Below, piece after piece: positions 53,604 to 62,981 of a stretch of 64,000 nucleotides of DNA. The stretch lies in NCBI GenBank assembly GCA_046331625.1, contig JAXLQL010000001.1, forward strand, positions 434,001-498,000, written 5' to 3'. This DNA is from JAXLQL01 sp046331625. GTDB taxonomy: Bacteria > Acidobacteriota > Terriglobia > Bryobacterales > Bryobacteraceae. The position numbers and the translations under genes were made by a program. The stretch's first letter is position 1; every line of letters starts with the position of its first letter. The notes under the pieces were generated by a model. That model did no database searches. It was not told the DNA's origin and saw only the letters and a program-made list of their open reading frames with translations.

Positions 53604-53861
53604 TCAGCGCCGGAAAGAGATCACTAGCGACAGCGAAGCTATATAGGCTAAGGCTCCGAGACCCGTCGCGGTGGGAGGCATCCAACGCAAGAAGGTGCAC
53701 AAGGCGCACAGCTCTGGCGGCCGAAGAGAAGCCCGGCGGACTTCTTCGACAGTGAAAACCTTTGGGCTGCCTGTTGTTTTCCAATCATCGCAGCAACCGG
53801 AAGCATTCGCCCAATGATCGAGCGACGGCAAAAAACGTTCCTGGATGTCAGCCTGGATCAC
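53604..53861 (-). CDS. Small protein with C-terminal membrane helix (85 aa)
   Basis: A GTG start at 53861 has AAGGA 5 bases upstream and is 12 bases after the stop of the polymerase gene. The protein has a polar N-terminal part with a CC pair (WANASGCCDDW), a helix SPKVFTVEEVRRASLRPPEL, and a C-terminal membrane helix (TGLGALAYIASLSLVISF). I recognise no family. It fills most of the gap between two cluster genes. It could also be a fragment of a larger lost protein. Confidence 0.45.
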   Translation of the reverse strand: MIQADIQERFLPSLDHWANASGCCDDWKTTGSPKVFTVEEVRRASLRPPELCALCTFLRWMPPTATGLGALAYIASLSLVISFRR

Positions 53862-53873
53862 ACATCCTTCGCC

Positions 53874-55163
53874 TCAGGCGAGGGAGTTGACGAGTTTGGC
53901 GCAGCAAGCGCTTGCGACTACGGACGAGGTGACTTCAACAAATGAGCCGGAAACATTCAGGCAACTGACCCCAACCAAGAAGTATGCCGCGAACTGTCTC
54001 CACCGGCCCGCTTCGAGGCTACCTCCGCTCGCAATGTCCAGAAAGCGAAGGAGCAGCCCCAGGATGGCGAACCCTATTACGACCCCCCATGTAGTGAAGT
54101 TCGCGTAGAGTTCGAGCACCGGGCCGATTCCGACACTCGTCCCTTGCGCAAAGGTGATACCAGTGAATCGGCTCACCCAGTCGCCACTTCCGCCGGACTG
54201 CGGCTTGTCTGGCCATATTGCACGAGGTATCAGGCCCAACGCGGCAGTCCACAGAGTCTCCCCTCTTGCATACTCGCCCGTAGCCGCGAGAAAGGTAACT
54301 GCAGCCCCAACCAAGCCATTTTGATTGATCCTGCCGTCGACTCTCTCCAAATGCTCCCCGTTCCGAAAATCGAAGGGTTCGATTGAAAGTACAGTTTCCC
54401 TGAGGCGAGCGATTCGGCTGGACGCAGCCTCGCCACCCCATACGGAGGCGCGGATTTCGTTCCGGTCGCGCATATAAGCCGAGTAGAACGAAAGCCCGCC
54501 ATACAACGCGGCCAAGCCCGCCACGGGTAACAACCAACGTGGCTGAACGAACCGGGCAACGAAGACCAGTACGAGCGCAAGCGCCATTGTTCCGTATCCA
54601 AGGAACCCTTGTGCGAGAATCGTCGCCGCCGGGAGCAACAATGCAGCGAGCAGCCAGTTCACAAGCCGGCGCTGGCTGCGAACAAGCCAAGCGCTCCAGC
54701 AGCCCAAGCATATCCCGACAACGATCAATTGCGACCCTACCGAAGTCAGTGCATTCAGGCTCGGAATACGCCCGATCAGTGGAACGAGGACCGCGTAAGC
54801 TACGAGCCCTGAACAGAAATAGAACACCGGAAGCTTGTAGTCTGGGCTCACTGCGTGTGCCGCGCGCACCCGTTCGAGTGAGCTTCCGAGCAATAGTGGC
54901 GCAGCGAGGCATCCGGCCACGAAGGCCGTCATAGCGCAGGTCGCCTGCTGAAATCCAAGAAATGTTAGATCCGATTCGGGGAGTTCGCACCAAGGCAGAC
55001 AGTGAATCATCGCGCCGAGCCAATACAATAGCCACATTTGAAAGGTGTAGGCAGCAACCAGTCCCGAGGCGGGCCGCTTCCTACTGAAGGACATTCCCAC
55101 AACAACGGCGACCAGCGGCAACCAGGCAACGACGTAGGGGATCAAATCCGCTTGGGGGTTCAT
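53874..55163 (-). CDS. O-antigen/EPS polymerase-like membrane protein (Wzy type)
   Basis: 429 residues from ATG 55163 (MNPQADLIPYVVAWLPLVAV). Ten to twelve membrane helices are visible, with a large periplasmic loop (about 250-330) containing YARGETLWTAALGLIPRAIW and PDKPQSGGSGDWVSRFTG. The LIPRAIWPDKP motif is common in Wzy-like O-antigen/EPS polymerases. It would join repeat units on the periplasmic side. The presence of Wzt downstream of the window edge makes an ABC-export pathway possible too. Starts 5 bases after the previous stop. Confidence 0.75.
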   Translation of the reverse strand: MNPQADLIPYVVAWLPLVAVVVGMSFSRKRPASGLVAAYTFQMWLLYWLGAMIHCLPWCELPESDLTFLGFQQATCAMTAFVAGCLAAPLLLGSSLERVRAAHAVSPDYKLPVFYFCSGLVAYAVLVPLIGRIPSLNALTSVGSQLIVVGICLGCWSAWLVRSQRRLVNWLLAALLLPAATILAQGFLGYGTMALALVLVFVARFVQPRWLLPVAGLAALYGGLSFYSAYMRDRNEIRASVWGGEAASSRIARLRETVLSIEPFDFRNGEHLERVDGRINQNGLVGAAVTFLAATGEYARGETLWTAALGLIPRAIWPDKPQSGGSGDWVSRFTGITFAQGTSVGIGPVLELYANFTTWGVVIGFAILGLLLRFLDIASGGSLEAGRWRQFAAYFLVGVSCLNVSGSFVEVTSSVVASACCAKLVNSLA

Positions 55164-55168
55164 CTCGC

Positions 55169-56368
55169 TCAGTTCTCTACCAACTCGCCCCCCACCGGCG
55201 CACGGGTCATCTGCGCAACGAGATCGCTTGCTACGTCGTCCCAGTCGCGTGGTAGGTATGTCTCGCTTTGTTCGATCATCGTAGCGAAGCGCTCTCTGTT
55301 GTCGTGGCACCAATTGATACGGTCCACAAACATCTCCGGCTGCCGGATGGGAAATACCCAGCCGTTGCGGCCGTTCGTAACGATATCTGGTCCGGAGGAG
55401 TTCGTCGTAGTGAGAACGGGTAGCCTGTTTGCCGCAGCCTGCGCCAGCACGACCGCGAAGCCGTCCTCTAGAGTCGGAAAGACGAACATGTCTGCGTCCG
55501 CATACAGTGCTGGGAGTTCGAACTGGGGTACCTTTGGAATCAGCGTCAACGGAAGGTGACAATCAGCGATGAACCGCCGCTCTTGTGGAGGCACTGTCCC
55601 GACAAAGCGGAATACCGCGCCAGGGCACTTGCGGATGATGCTGATCAGGTCGACCAATCCCTTTCGGAACGAAAGAGTTCCCGACATCAAGATTCGTAGG
55701 GGCTGGCCCGACCGGATTCTTCGGGAACGTTCTGCAACAGTCGACGGCGATGCCCGGAATCGTGTGGTCTCGACACCGAGTGGAACTTGGAGCAGCTTGT
55801 CTTTCTCGACGCCTTGAGCAACAAAGCTCTCTCTTGCGAACGTCGACAGAACGATGATTCGGTCGGCCTTCGAGTACTCTTGAAGTTCACGGCGAATCAT
55901 CCATGGACTAGGGCGCTTGAGCTTCAAACCTACCCTCTGTTCTTCATCCGCCAAGATCTGGTCCTGTACCTCGATATGGGCGGATCCCCTGACGAGGACG
56001 ACGCCATGCTTCGCGCAGTATTTGGACTGCAGAGTCTCCAGCGCAATTCCGCTGAAGATATGAACGAAGTCCCACGGCTTGTGTTTTCTTATCTCCGCTG
56101 CGGCCCATTTTCCGAACCCTTCGTGGATTTGCGGCTCGATATGAGGACTATCGGCTATCCCCAACGCCGAGGCCGCTCGCATGCCGGCTGCGTTGAGCCA
56201 ATTACTCGCCAGACTCCCAGGGGTGAGCTTGAAACGACGGACGGCCCACGCGGGGTAATTTGTGAAGAGATGAACGTCATGGCCGGCCCGAATCAGCGAG
56301 CGCGCGAGGTCGAACGCATGGAAGCGCCCGTGAACTGCCATCGCGATTTTCAACGGAAGTTCAGCCAC
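55169..56368 (-). CDS. Family 4 glycosyltransferase (altered E-x7-E motif)
   Basis: 399 residues from GTG 56368 (then AELPLKIAMAVHGRFHAFDL); the GTG overlaps the stop of the upstream gene by 8 bases. Acceptor domain about 1-200; donor domain opens with QPLRILMSGTLSFRKGLVDL near 217. The nucleotide-sugar site reads EDGFAVVLAQAAANRLPVL, in which the second Glu of the E-x7-E motif is replaced by Gln. It may still be active, as other GT4 enzymes tolerate changes there, but this is uncertain. Sugar unknown. Confidence 0.82.
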   Translation of the reverse strand: MAELPLKIAMAVHGRFHAFDLARSLIRAGHDVHLFTNYPAWAVRRFKLTPGSLASNWLNAAGMRAASALGIADSPHIEPQIHEGFGKWAAAEIRKHKPWDFVHIFSGIALETLQSKYCAKHGVVLVRGSAHIEVQDQILADEEQRVGLKLKRPSPWMIRRELQEYSKADRIIVLSTFARESFVAQGVEKDKLLQVPLGVETTRFRASPSTVAERSRRIRSGQPLRILMSGTLSFRKGLVDLISIIRKCPGAVFRFVGTVPPQERRFIADCHLPLTLIPKVPQFELPALYADADMFVFPTLEDGFAVVLAQAAANRLPVLTTTNSSGPDIVTNGRNGWVFPIRQPEMFVDRINWCHDNRERFATMIEQSETYLPRDWDDVASDLVAQMTRAPVGGELVEN

Positions 56369-57418
56369 AACCCAGTACCTCAGCAATCTCGCACAGGCGG
56401 TCTTTGTATGTGTGCCGACCGGAGGCGACCAAGGCCTTGGACGCTGCAGCGAGCCGCGCGCGCAGGGCGTAGTTGCCAATCAGGTGCGCGGCGCGGACAA
56501 CCATTTCATCGAGACTCCGAAAGTACGCAACCGCCGCCATGTCCGGGCCGAGAAGTTCGCGATGTTCATCCGTGTCCTCGACCAGCATGCACGCGCCAAC
56601 GGCGGGGACCTCGAAGGTCCGCATACAATGTCCGTCGCGATTCGCCTTTCTCACGAGACAGAGTGCAATCTTTGCCGAAGCGATCACCTCACGGAGCTGG
56701 GCCGGGTCCACCATGCCTCTGGTGAGACCTCGCGTTTCCGGGTAACGATCCCAATATCCGCCATAGAGGCCAACTCGAAACCCCGCTTTCGAGAGTGCTG
56801 CGATATAGGGTACTCTGTCCGCGTCTCCGCCACCGGCAAAGATCACATCGTCGCCATGATCGGCTCGCCCTCGAGGTTCGAAGAAGAGCGCCGGATCATA
56901 GGCGAACGGCAGGTATTCGACATGACCCGATGTGGCTCCCCGCAGATCGTCAAGATTTGCCCGCCTCGGAGAAAACACATGATCATACTCGCGCAGGGCC
57001 TCGAGGAACCACGCAGCTCGATGCGCACGATTCCAGGGATCATCGGTCAAGTAGCAGGCACAGCGGGTTCCGGTCGGCGAATCTCCCTCAGGGCTGCGGC
57101 ATCGACGGGAGCGATTCCAGTGGTCAACACCATCGTAGGTCTCGTACGGCGGCTGACCTTGGCAACCCTTTGTGAGAACTCCCGAAGCCGTGCCGGCCTG
57201 TGCCCCAGCAGGTGCCAAGCCACCTTCTGTATCACGCGTGGCCCCTGAGAGGCTTCAGCCGCATCGAGAAACTCGACGCGCCAACCCAGTTCGTGTGCAG
57301 CCCTACGAAAGCTGCCGCCGACATGAGTTCCGCCGTCAGCGCCGACAATAACGCACGTCTGCTGGTCGCGCAAGGCGCGAGAGGAAGTTCCGTTTAGCTG
57401 CACCGAAGACGGATTCAA
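56361..57418 (-). pseudogene. CgeB-like glycosyltransferase broken by one frameshift
   Basis: The gene should start at TTG 57418, which overlaps the stop of the upstream gene (TTGA) and has AGGAG 6 bases upstream. The first frame gives QTCVIVGADGGTHVGGSFRR through VLTTGIAPVDAAALREIRR and then a premature stop at 57047. The second frame continues TGTRCACYLTDDPWNRAHRA through to LCEIAEVLGCG. Adding one base between 57074 and 57075 restores 352 codons. The C-terminal half (FEVPAVGACMLVEDTDEHRE, then LLGPDMAAVAYF) matches CgeB-type glycosyltransferases. Real inactivation or a sequence error are both possible. Confidence 0.78.
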
Positions 57419-58575
57419 ATCACGCTCCTGTAGGCCAGGGCAATCCCCTCGGCTGCCTTCGCAACGGTATGACCGCCAACTTGGTCGCGGCACTTCTCGG
57501 GCAGAGAAGCGTCCTCGAGTCGTTCCGCGACGCGTGTCAGCGCCAGTCCATAACTACTGGCTGAATCTCGCGCCACGATCTCCCCGGTGACCCCGGATCG
57601 AATCAAGTCCGGCGCGCAGCCGACATTTTCGCTGACAACGCAGGGAAGCCCGTGGTGGAGGGCTTCGTTGACGACGAGTCCCCAAGTTTCGTGGGCACTC
57701 GGGAGCATCAGCATGTCCGATGCATGGTAGTACCGGCTCAGCATCCGCTGATTCTGAAACCCCAAGATTCGAGCGGGAACATTTAGCCGCCGCGCGGCAG
57801 CTTCCACCGCCATCCGTTCCGGTCCATCGCCGAGAAAGACAGCGACGAAGCGTTGACGTACACTCTCGGCGAGCGACCCAATCGCTTCGATCACGTGCAT
57901 GGGCCGTTTCCGCGTGATCAATTTTCCGGAGAACAGGACTGCTATTTGATGCTGATCGATCATGAGTTCGCACCGAGTCGGGTATCGTAGCGCTTCGCGC
58001 CCATCACGTCCGGCCTGAAAGGTTCGCGCGTCCACGCAATACGGTGAGGAGTACAGGCGATCATCCGCGCAGCCCAGTCGTCTGTAATGCCGATAGGATC
58101 GAGTACCGATCGGAAGGAGCCGCGAGAAACGCGCGTAGAGGCTTCGCAGAAAGATGTCGCGTAGGCGTGATCGAAAGGAATTCAATGTACCAGGACCGTC
58201 TTCCGTCTCCCCTCGAAACAAGATAGGGACCCCCTGCCTCCTGGCTGCCAGAATCGCCCAGAGATGAAACCGCGGGCGGTATCCGTTCACCAGCACGGCC
58301 CTAGGTTTTGCCGCGGCGACCGCCGCGCAGAGCCCTTTGGCTCGAACCCGGTCGAAAGACGGAGCTTGTGATAGGAATACGCACGCATCGGCGTCCGAAA
58401 CAAGCTCGGTATCCCATGCGAACGAAGTATCGAAGTCCTTGTCACGATATCCCCGGATACTGAAATCCGACCCATAGATTGTGGTGACAGGGATTCCAAA
58501 TTCCTCCTGGACACTACGGTAAACCGGAGCCTGGTATTGAACCGGATGAGTGTTGACTACTACGAGCCCAGACAT
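57415..58575 (-). CDS. Family 4 glycosyltransferase
   Basis: 386 residues, GT-B fold. The N-terminus VVVNTHPVQYQAPVYRSVQE is typical of a GT4 group that begins with a TNPIQYQAP-like motif. The donor domain opens near residue 210 with IAVLFSGKLITRKRPMHVIE, and HETWGLVVNEALHHGLPCVV near 313-332 holds an intact E-x7-E motif. Immediately precedes the next upstream gene's stop without a gap (58576). Sugar unknown. Confidence 0.87.
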   Translation of the reverse strand: MSGLVVVNTHPVQYQAPVYRSVQEEFGIPVTTIYGSDFSIRGYRDKDFDTSFAWDTELVSDADACVFLSQAPSFDRVRAKGLCAAVAAAKPRAVLVNGYRPRFHLWAILAARRQGVPILFRGETEDGPGTLNSFRSRLRDIFLRSLYARFSRLLPIGTRSYRHYRRLGCADDRLYSSPYCVDARTFQAGRDGREALRYPTRCELMIDQHQIAVLFSGKLITRKRPMHVIEAIGSLAESVRQRFVAVFLGDGPERMAVEAAARRLNVPARILGFQNQRMLSRYYHASDMLMLPSAHETWGLVVNEALHHGLPCVVSENVGCAPDLIRSGVTGEIVARDSASSYGLALTRVAERLEDASLPEKCRDQVGGHTVAKAAEGIALAYRSVI

Positions 58576-59790
58576 CTAGATCTGAACCACACCTTCATGG
58601 GCCGGCCGGGTGCCCGGAAGGGTCGCCAGGCCGCTATCCAGCATCGTCTTGACCGGCCGGAATTGCTCTTCGTAGTTCCACTCGGACTCGATTCGGGCGC
58701 GCCCTCGTGCGCCCATGGACGCAACCCGCTCACGATCTCGATAGAGTTCGGACAATGCCCGAGCGATGCTCTTGACGTCGGCCGGGTCGCAGCCAACGGC
58801 GTACCCAGGCTCGATAAACATGCGCCTCCAATCAGGCAAGTCCGACACGATTAGCGCCAGGCCGCCGGACATGTAATCGAACGGCTTGTTCGACGCGCCC
58901 GTCATCGCGCTTAGGTTCGGATCCGTCGACCCCATCGGCATCAGCGCGAGCCCCACATCGCAACTGCGGCAGATCGCCATCATGGCTTCTCGCATCGGCA
59001 CCGCCCCTTCGATACGGACGCGGTTACTAATCCCGAGTTCCGCAGAACGCTTTCGAATCTGCTCCAGGTAGCCCTCCGATCCGGCGGTTTCATAGCCGAC
59101 GATCGTCAGAGAGGCGTCGTCTGGTACCTGAGCCAGCGCCTCTAACACAACCAATGGCAACCGGTCCGGTACTATCGAGCCGTGATAGAGAACCCGAAAA
59201 TGTGTGCGCTCATCCCCAGGCGCCACACGCGGCCCCAAGTCGTCGCCAGAAGGGCAGTTCCACACGATCTCCGGCGTCGGACCCACGCCGCCGTTCTCCT
59301 CGAGAAACCGCTGAGCGCGAGCCGAGTTCGGGAACACCACCGCCGATGCACCTGCACTCAGCAGCCGCCGGGTCCAAAGGCCAAACCGCTGGAACGCGCT
59401 CCCCGCCGGACCGGCGGGTGAATCGTGTTCGTGATAAATCACTCTCGGCCGGAACAGGGTGCGGACCAGCAGCGCAACGGGCGTCGACAACACGTCCGAC
59501 GCGTACACCCAGCCGGCTCGCCATCGCAGCACCCAGTAACAACACCAAAGTGAGTACCACAAGTAGTGAACCTTTTGCCGCCAGCCACCCGCGACGTAAC
59601 TCAACTGCCTCACCGTGATTCGCGGATGCGGCGGAAACTCGAGCGACCCAGCGCCGTGCGAGCCCGTGCCCAGGAACAGCACATCCCAGCCTGACTTGGC
59701 GAGAATTCGCGAACTGTGCTGCAGCGGCGGATAAGCCGCAGGATTGGTGTACTGGATATACACGATCCGGCGTTTTCCGTCCGCCATCAC
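58576..59790 (-). CDS. Family 4 glycosyltransferase
   Basis: 404 residues; two Met codons at 59790 and 59787 could start it. N-terminus RRIVYIQYTNPAAYPPLQHS; donor domain from about residue 195 with HFRVLYHGSIVPDRLPLVVL. The donor-site loop reads GASNKPFDYMSGGLALIVSD, the type in which Asn-Lys-Pro replaces a standard E-x7-E. A 4-base overlap joins it to the upstream frameshifted glycosyltransferase gene. Sugar unknown. Confidence 0.82.
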   Translation of the reverse strand: MMADGKRRIVYIQYTNPAAYPPLQHSSRILAKSGWDVLFLGTGSHGAGSLEFPPHPRITVRQLSYVAGGWRQKVHYLWYSLWCCYWVLRWRAGWVYASDVLSTPVALLVRTLFRPRVIYHEHDSPAGPAGSAFQRFGLWTRRLLSAGASAVVFPNSARAQRFLEENGGVGPTPEIVWNCPSGDDLGPRVAPGDERTHFRVLYHGSIVPDRLPLVVLEALAQVPDDASLTIVGYETAGSEGYLEQIRKRSAELGISNRVRIEGAVPMREAMMAICRSCDVGLALMPMGSTDPNLSAMTGASNKPFDYMSGGLALIVSDLPDWRRMFIEPGYAVGCDPADVKSIARALSELYRDRERVASMGARGRARIESEWNYEEQFRPVKTMLDSGLATLPGTRPAHEGVVQI

Positions 59791-61122
59791 TTGCAGGCCT
59801 CCGCGCTCAGTACCCTGCGGCCCAGCGCAGCCGCGTAGATATCGTCCATTTCACGCGCCACGGTCTCCATCGTTCTCGGCAGCGGAATTCCTGCCCGCAA
59901 TCGAGCAATCCAACCCGGCTCGCGGACAAGACGCTCGAATGCTCGCGCCCAACCATCCACGTCCCCACGCTCCACGAGGAATCCGTTCTTCTCGTGCGTG
60001 ACCAACTCCGCGATTCCGCCTAACCTCGATCCAATCACGGGCACGCGCGCGGCGAAGGCTTCGTAAACGACCAGCGGTCCCGTCTCGAGACAAAGCGACG
60101 GAACGGCGAGGACGTCGTACTGCCCAAGCACGGAAACAACGTCCGTCGCCGGTACCGGCTCTAGGAACTGGATTCTCGAATCCGAAGCCGCGTGCTTGCG
60201 GATTTGCGCGAGTTCGCTCGCAGCGGCCGGATCCTGCGTGAGACAATACGCATCCAGCCGGACCTGCACTCCGGGTATGCGTTGCATCGCTTCCAGCAGC
60301 GTCTTCAGGCCCTTCACCGGATCCAAGCGCCCCAAGAACGCGACACGGAGTTCGCGCCCGACCGGCGGTTCCCCCCCCCCCCCCCTTCGACACCCGGACC
60401 CCTTGCCGGCACAGCGAAACCTTCTCAGAGGGAACTCCGTTGCGGACGATCACTTCGCGCACCCAGTTGGCCACCGCAACGATATGGTCCGCCTCAGCGA
60501 ATAGCGCCCGCGTCGCCTCGTGCCGAGCGGCTACCAATTCGCTCATGCGTGCTGCGGTCCACATCCCTCCGGCTAATCCACGGTCGCCTAGCCATCGCCC
60601 CAGACCAGACGGAACCTGAGATGCCAGCGCAGCCAACGGCATCGAAACTCCGCGTGCAGTGATTGCACATTTCGCGCAACGCTGCACGTCCAGTTGACCA
60701 TCGCAGGGGTCGTGCCCGTCGAGCAACATGGTGCCACGCACGCAACTCACCGTCGGCGTGTGGTACGTGAACACTACCGGCCCCCCCCGGAGCTTCGCCG
60801 CTCGCAACGCGCGAATCGAAACACCGCTCGTGAATGCATGCATGTGGACGATATCGGGCTCGATTTCGGAGAGAACGGCAGAGAAACCCCGGCCAGCAAC
60901 CTCATCGCCTTCGCCGTAAAGTTCGCGGAGGGAGGGGCTACCGATCGCAAATCGCCTAACCGGGACGCCGTCGTGCGTGTACGCCGAGACTTGCCCGCCC
61001 GGTGCGGCAATGAAGGGCTGCCACCCGAGTTTTCGCTGTTCCTGCGCCAATCCTTCCACGTAGACTTCGGTCCCGCCCACGGCATCGGGATGGAAACAAA
61101 ACGGAACATGCAGGATCCGCAC
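59787..61122 (-). pseudogene. Family 4 glycosyltransferase, out of frame at a G15 tract (candidate phase-variable gene)
   Basis: Starts at GTG 61122 (GAGGA upstream; 5 bases after the asparagine synthase stop). The first ~246 residues run from VRILHVPFCFHPDAVGGTEV to PSEKVSLCRQGVRV. A run of 15 G (minus strand, 60371-60385) then throws the frame off and leads into nonsense. The frame from GRELRVAFLGRLDPVKGL to the stop at 59787 carries the donor domain, with SLCLETGPLVVYEAFAARVP (intact E-x7-E). With 14 or 17 G the gene is one open frame (444 residues with 14). Mid-gene cysteines (CVRG, CDGQLDVQRCAKC) resemble a GT4 subgroup with a zinc-like insert. Confidence 0.85.
60371..60385 (-). repeat. 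Homopolymer: 15 consecutive G in a glycosyltransferase gene
   Basis: Fifteen C on the plus strand, that is G15 in the sense of the gene. It separates two halves of an otherwise intact coding sequence and is the longest homopolymer I see in the window. Runs of this kind change length by slipped-strand mispairing and switch genes on and off in other bacteria. Confidence 0.9.
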
Positions 61123-61126
61123 CGCT

Positions 61127-62947
61127 TCAGTTCCTCGACGCAACTTTGGCCAATACCGTAGTCATCCACGCACGCGACCAGTGCAGCCTCCCAGCTCGGA
61201 ACTCGCTCCAACACCTGCGGACCGCCGCGCGATTCAACGGGGTTCCGCTGAGGGCTTCCTCTTCCAGAAAATGCGAGTGCCGCGACATCCATTCCGCGAA
61301 CGGAAACGTGAAGCCCCGCTTCGGAGCACGCGCTGCCGCGTCCACAGCCGGATGCGCGATGGCATCCACCAGCAGTGGTTTGTTGCGATGGGGCTCCACC
61401 TTCTTAGCCGGTGCAATGGCCGCACACCGTTCGAACAGAACGTGGTCGAGATACGGCACCCGAAGTTCGAGTGAGTGCGCCATGCTGAAGACGTCGGAGT
61501 CGCGCAGCAGTTGGTCGTGCAAGTAGCGCCGAACTTCGAGCCGGTTGAACTCGTTGGCGGGATCCAACGGCGAAGATCCGGCGGCCGGCGCCAACGCGTT
61601 CCCGGCCGCATCGGCTACTGCTTTCGAATCGACGCCGGCCAGGTCCGCCACGGTATCCGGCGGGAAGAATCCTCGCAGAAGCAGATAGAGGCCTTCCGAG
61701 TTCGGCGACGTGGCGTAGCTTGCAAATCGCCGCCACCTGTCGGCACCCCAAACTTTCCCGTAGGCGCTCGCGGTGCGCGCAACCAACGATGCAACCGCGT
61801 TCGGAAGGCGCGCCAGCCGGGCCACCGCCGATCCGGGATTCAGCAGCTTCCGGTAATGCCCATATCCGAAGAAGACCTCGTCGCCTCCCAGCCCAGAGAG
61901 CACAACGGTCAGCCCTTGCTCCTTTGCCGCCTTCGAGACGAAGTAGGTATTGACTCCATCGGCCGTCGGCTGGTCCACAGCGGCCATGAACTTGGGAAGC
62001 TCGGTAAGGAAGGTCGCGCTCGACACCTCGGTTTCGCGGTGTTCGGTTCGAAAGCAACGGGCGAATTCCTGTGCCCCGTTGGCTTCGCTATGGCGCGCCT
62101 CCGGGAAGGTCACCGTGAGCGTCGTGAGTCCGCCCGTGCAGCTTCTCCGAGCCATCGCGACGATTCCCGCCGAGTCGACTCCGGAACTCAGAAACACACC
62201 GACTGGCACGTCGGCGACCATGTGCTGCCTCACCGTTTCTTCGAGCGCCCCCCCGACCGAAATCGTGTCCGCCGCCGGTCCGTAGGAGACATCCCAGTAC
62301 CTGACCAGCCTACTGGAGCAGCCTGTGGAAACGATGTAGTGCCCAGGCGGCAGACACCGAACGCCTTCGAGATACGTACTCGGGCTAGGGACCGCCCCCA
62401 GCGCAAGGAGCCCGACGAGAGCGTCAGTGTCGAGATTCATTGCCTTGGTTCGCAGCGCGCGCACCTCGGAGGCGAACTCCAGGCAATCACCGAGTTGGCG
62501 GTAGTAGAGCGGCTTGATACCCAGGCGGTCCCGTGCGAGGAACACCTGCCCGCTCGCGCGATCGTGAACCGCGAAGGCGTACATGCCTCGGAGGCGCGCC
62601 AACAGTCCGTCGATGCCCCACTGTTCGAATCCGTGAACGATGACCTCGGAGTCAGACTCGGAACGGAACCGGTGCCCTGCACCCTTCAACTCGGCGCGCA
62701 GTTCGCGGTAGTTGTACACCTCACCGTTGCAAATCGCGGCGATCGTCCCCTGTTCGTTGAGCATCGGCTGCCGGCCGCACTCGGAAACATCGATGATCGA
62801 GAGCCGCCGGTGCCCGAGCGTTACGGCACCGTGGGTCTCGAGGCCTTCCGAGTCCGGACCGCGATGGGCCATTCTCGTGAGCATCGAGCGAACGTTGGCC
62901 GGCGCCCGGCCGGACGGCGAACCGATCTCTCCAGCAATTCCACACAT
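61127..62947 (-). CDS. asnB: Asparagine synthase (glutamine-hydrolysing)-like protein
   Basis: 606 residues from ATG 62947, so that Cys2 (MCGIAGEIG) is the glutaminase nucleophile after Met removal. The class II amidotransferase domain contains HRGPDSEG near 27 and CNGEVYNYRELRAEL near 73. The synthetase domain has the PP-loop FLSSGVDSAGIVAM near 253. Paralogs in polysaccharide loci often amidate uronic acids rather than make asparagine; the context favours that here. A longer frame to 63052 has no initiator with a ribosome-binding site. Confidence 0.9.
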   Translation of the reverse strand: MCGIAGEIGSPSGRAPANVRSMLTRMAHRGPDSEGLETHGAVTLGHRRLSIIDVSECGRQPMLNEQGTIAAICNGEVYNYRELRAELKGAGHRFRSESDSEVIVHGFEQWGIDGLLARLRGMYAFAVHDRASGQVFLARDRLGIKPLYYRQLGDCLEFASEVRALRTKAMNLDTDALVGLLALGAVPSPSTYLEGVRCLPPGHYIVSTGCSSRLVRYWDVSYGPAADTISVGGALEETVRQHMVADVPVGVFLSSGVDSAGIVAMARRSCTGGLTTLTVTFPEARHSEANGAQEFARCFRTEHRETEVSSATFLTELPKFMAAVDQPTADGVNTYFVSKAAKEQGLTVVLSGLGGDEVFFGYGHYRKLLNPGSAVARLARLPNAVASLVARTASAYGKVWGADRWRRFASYATSPNSEGLYLLLRGFFPPDTVADLAGVDSKAVADAAGNALAPAAGSSPLDPANEFNRLEVRRYLHDQLLRDSDVFSMAHSLELRVPYLDHVLFERCAAIAPAKKVEPHRNKPLLVDAIAHPAVDAAARAPKRGFTFPFAEWMSRHSHFLEEEALSGTPLNRAAVRRCWSEFRAGRLHWSRAWMTTVLAKVASRN

Positions 62948-62981
62948 GTTGTTGTGACAGTGGCGAACAGCGGTCAGCGCG

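Noticed and set aside
60781..60788. Run of 8 C as a second slippage site in the same glycosyltransferase gene
   Set aside because: The protein is continuous across it (RGGPVVFTYHT), so the run is in frame and of ordinary length.
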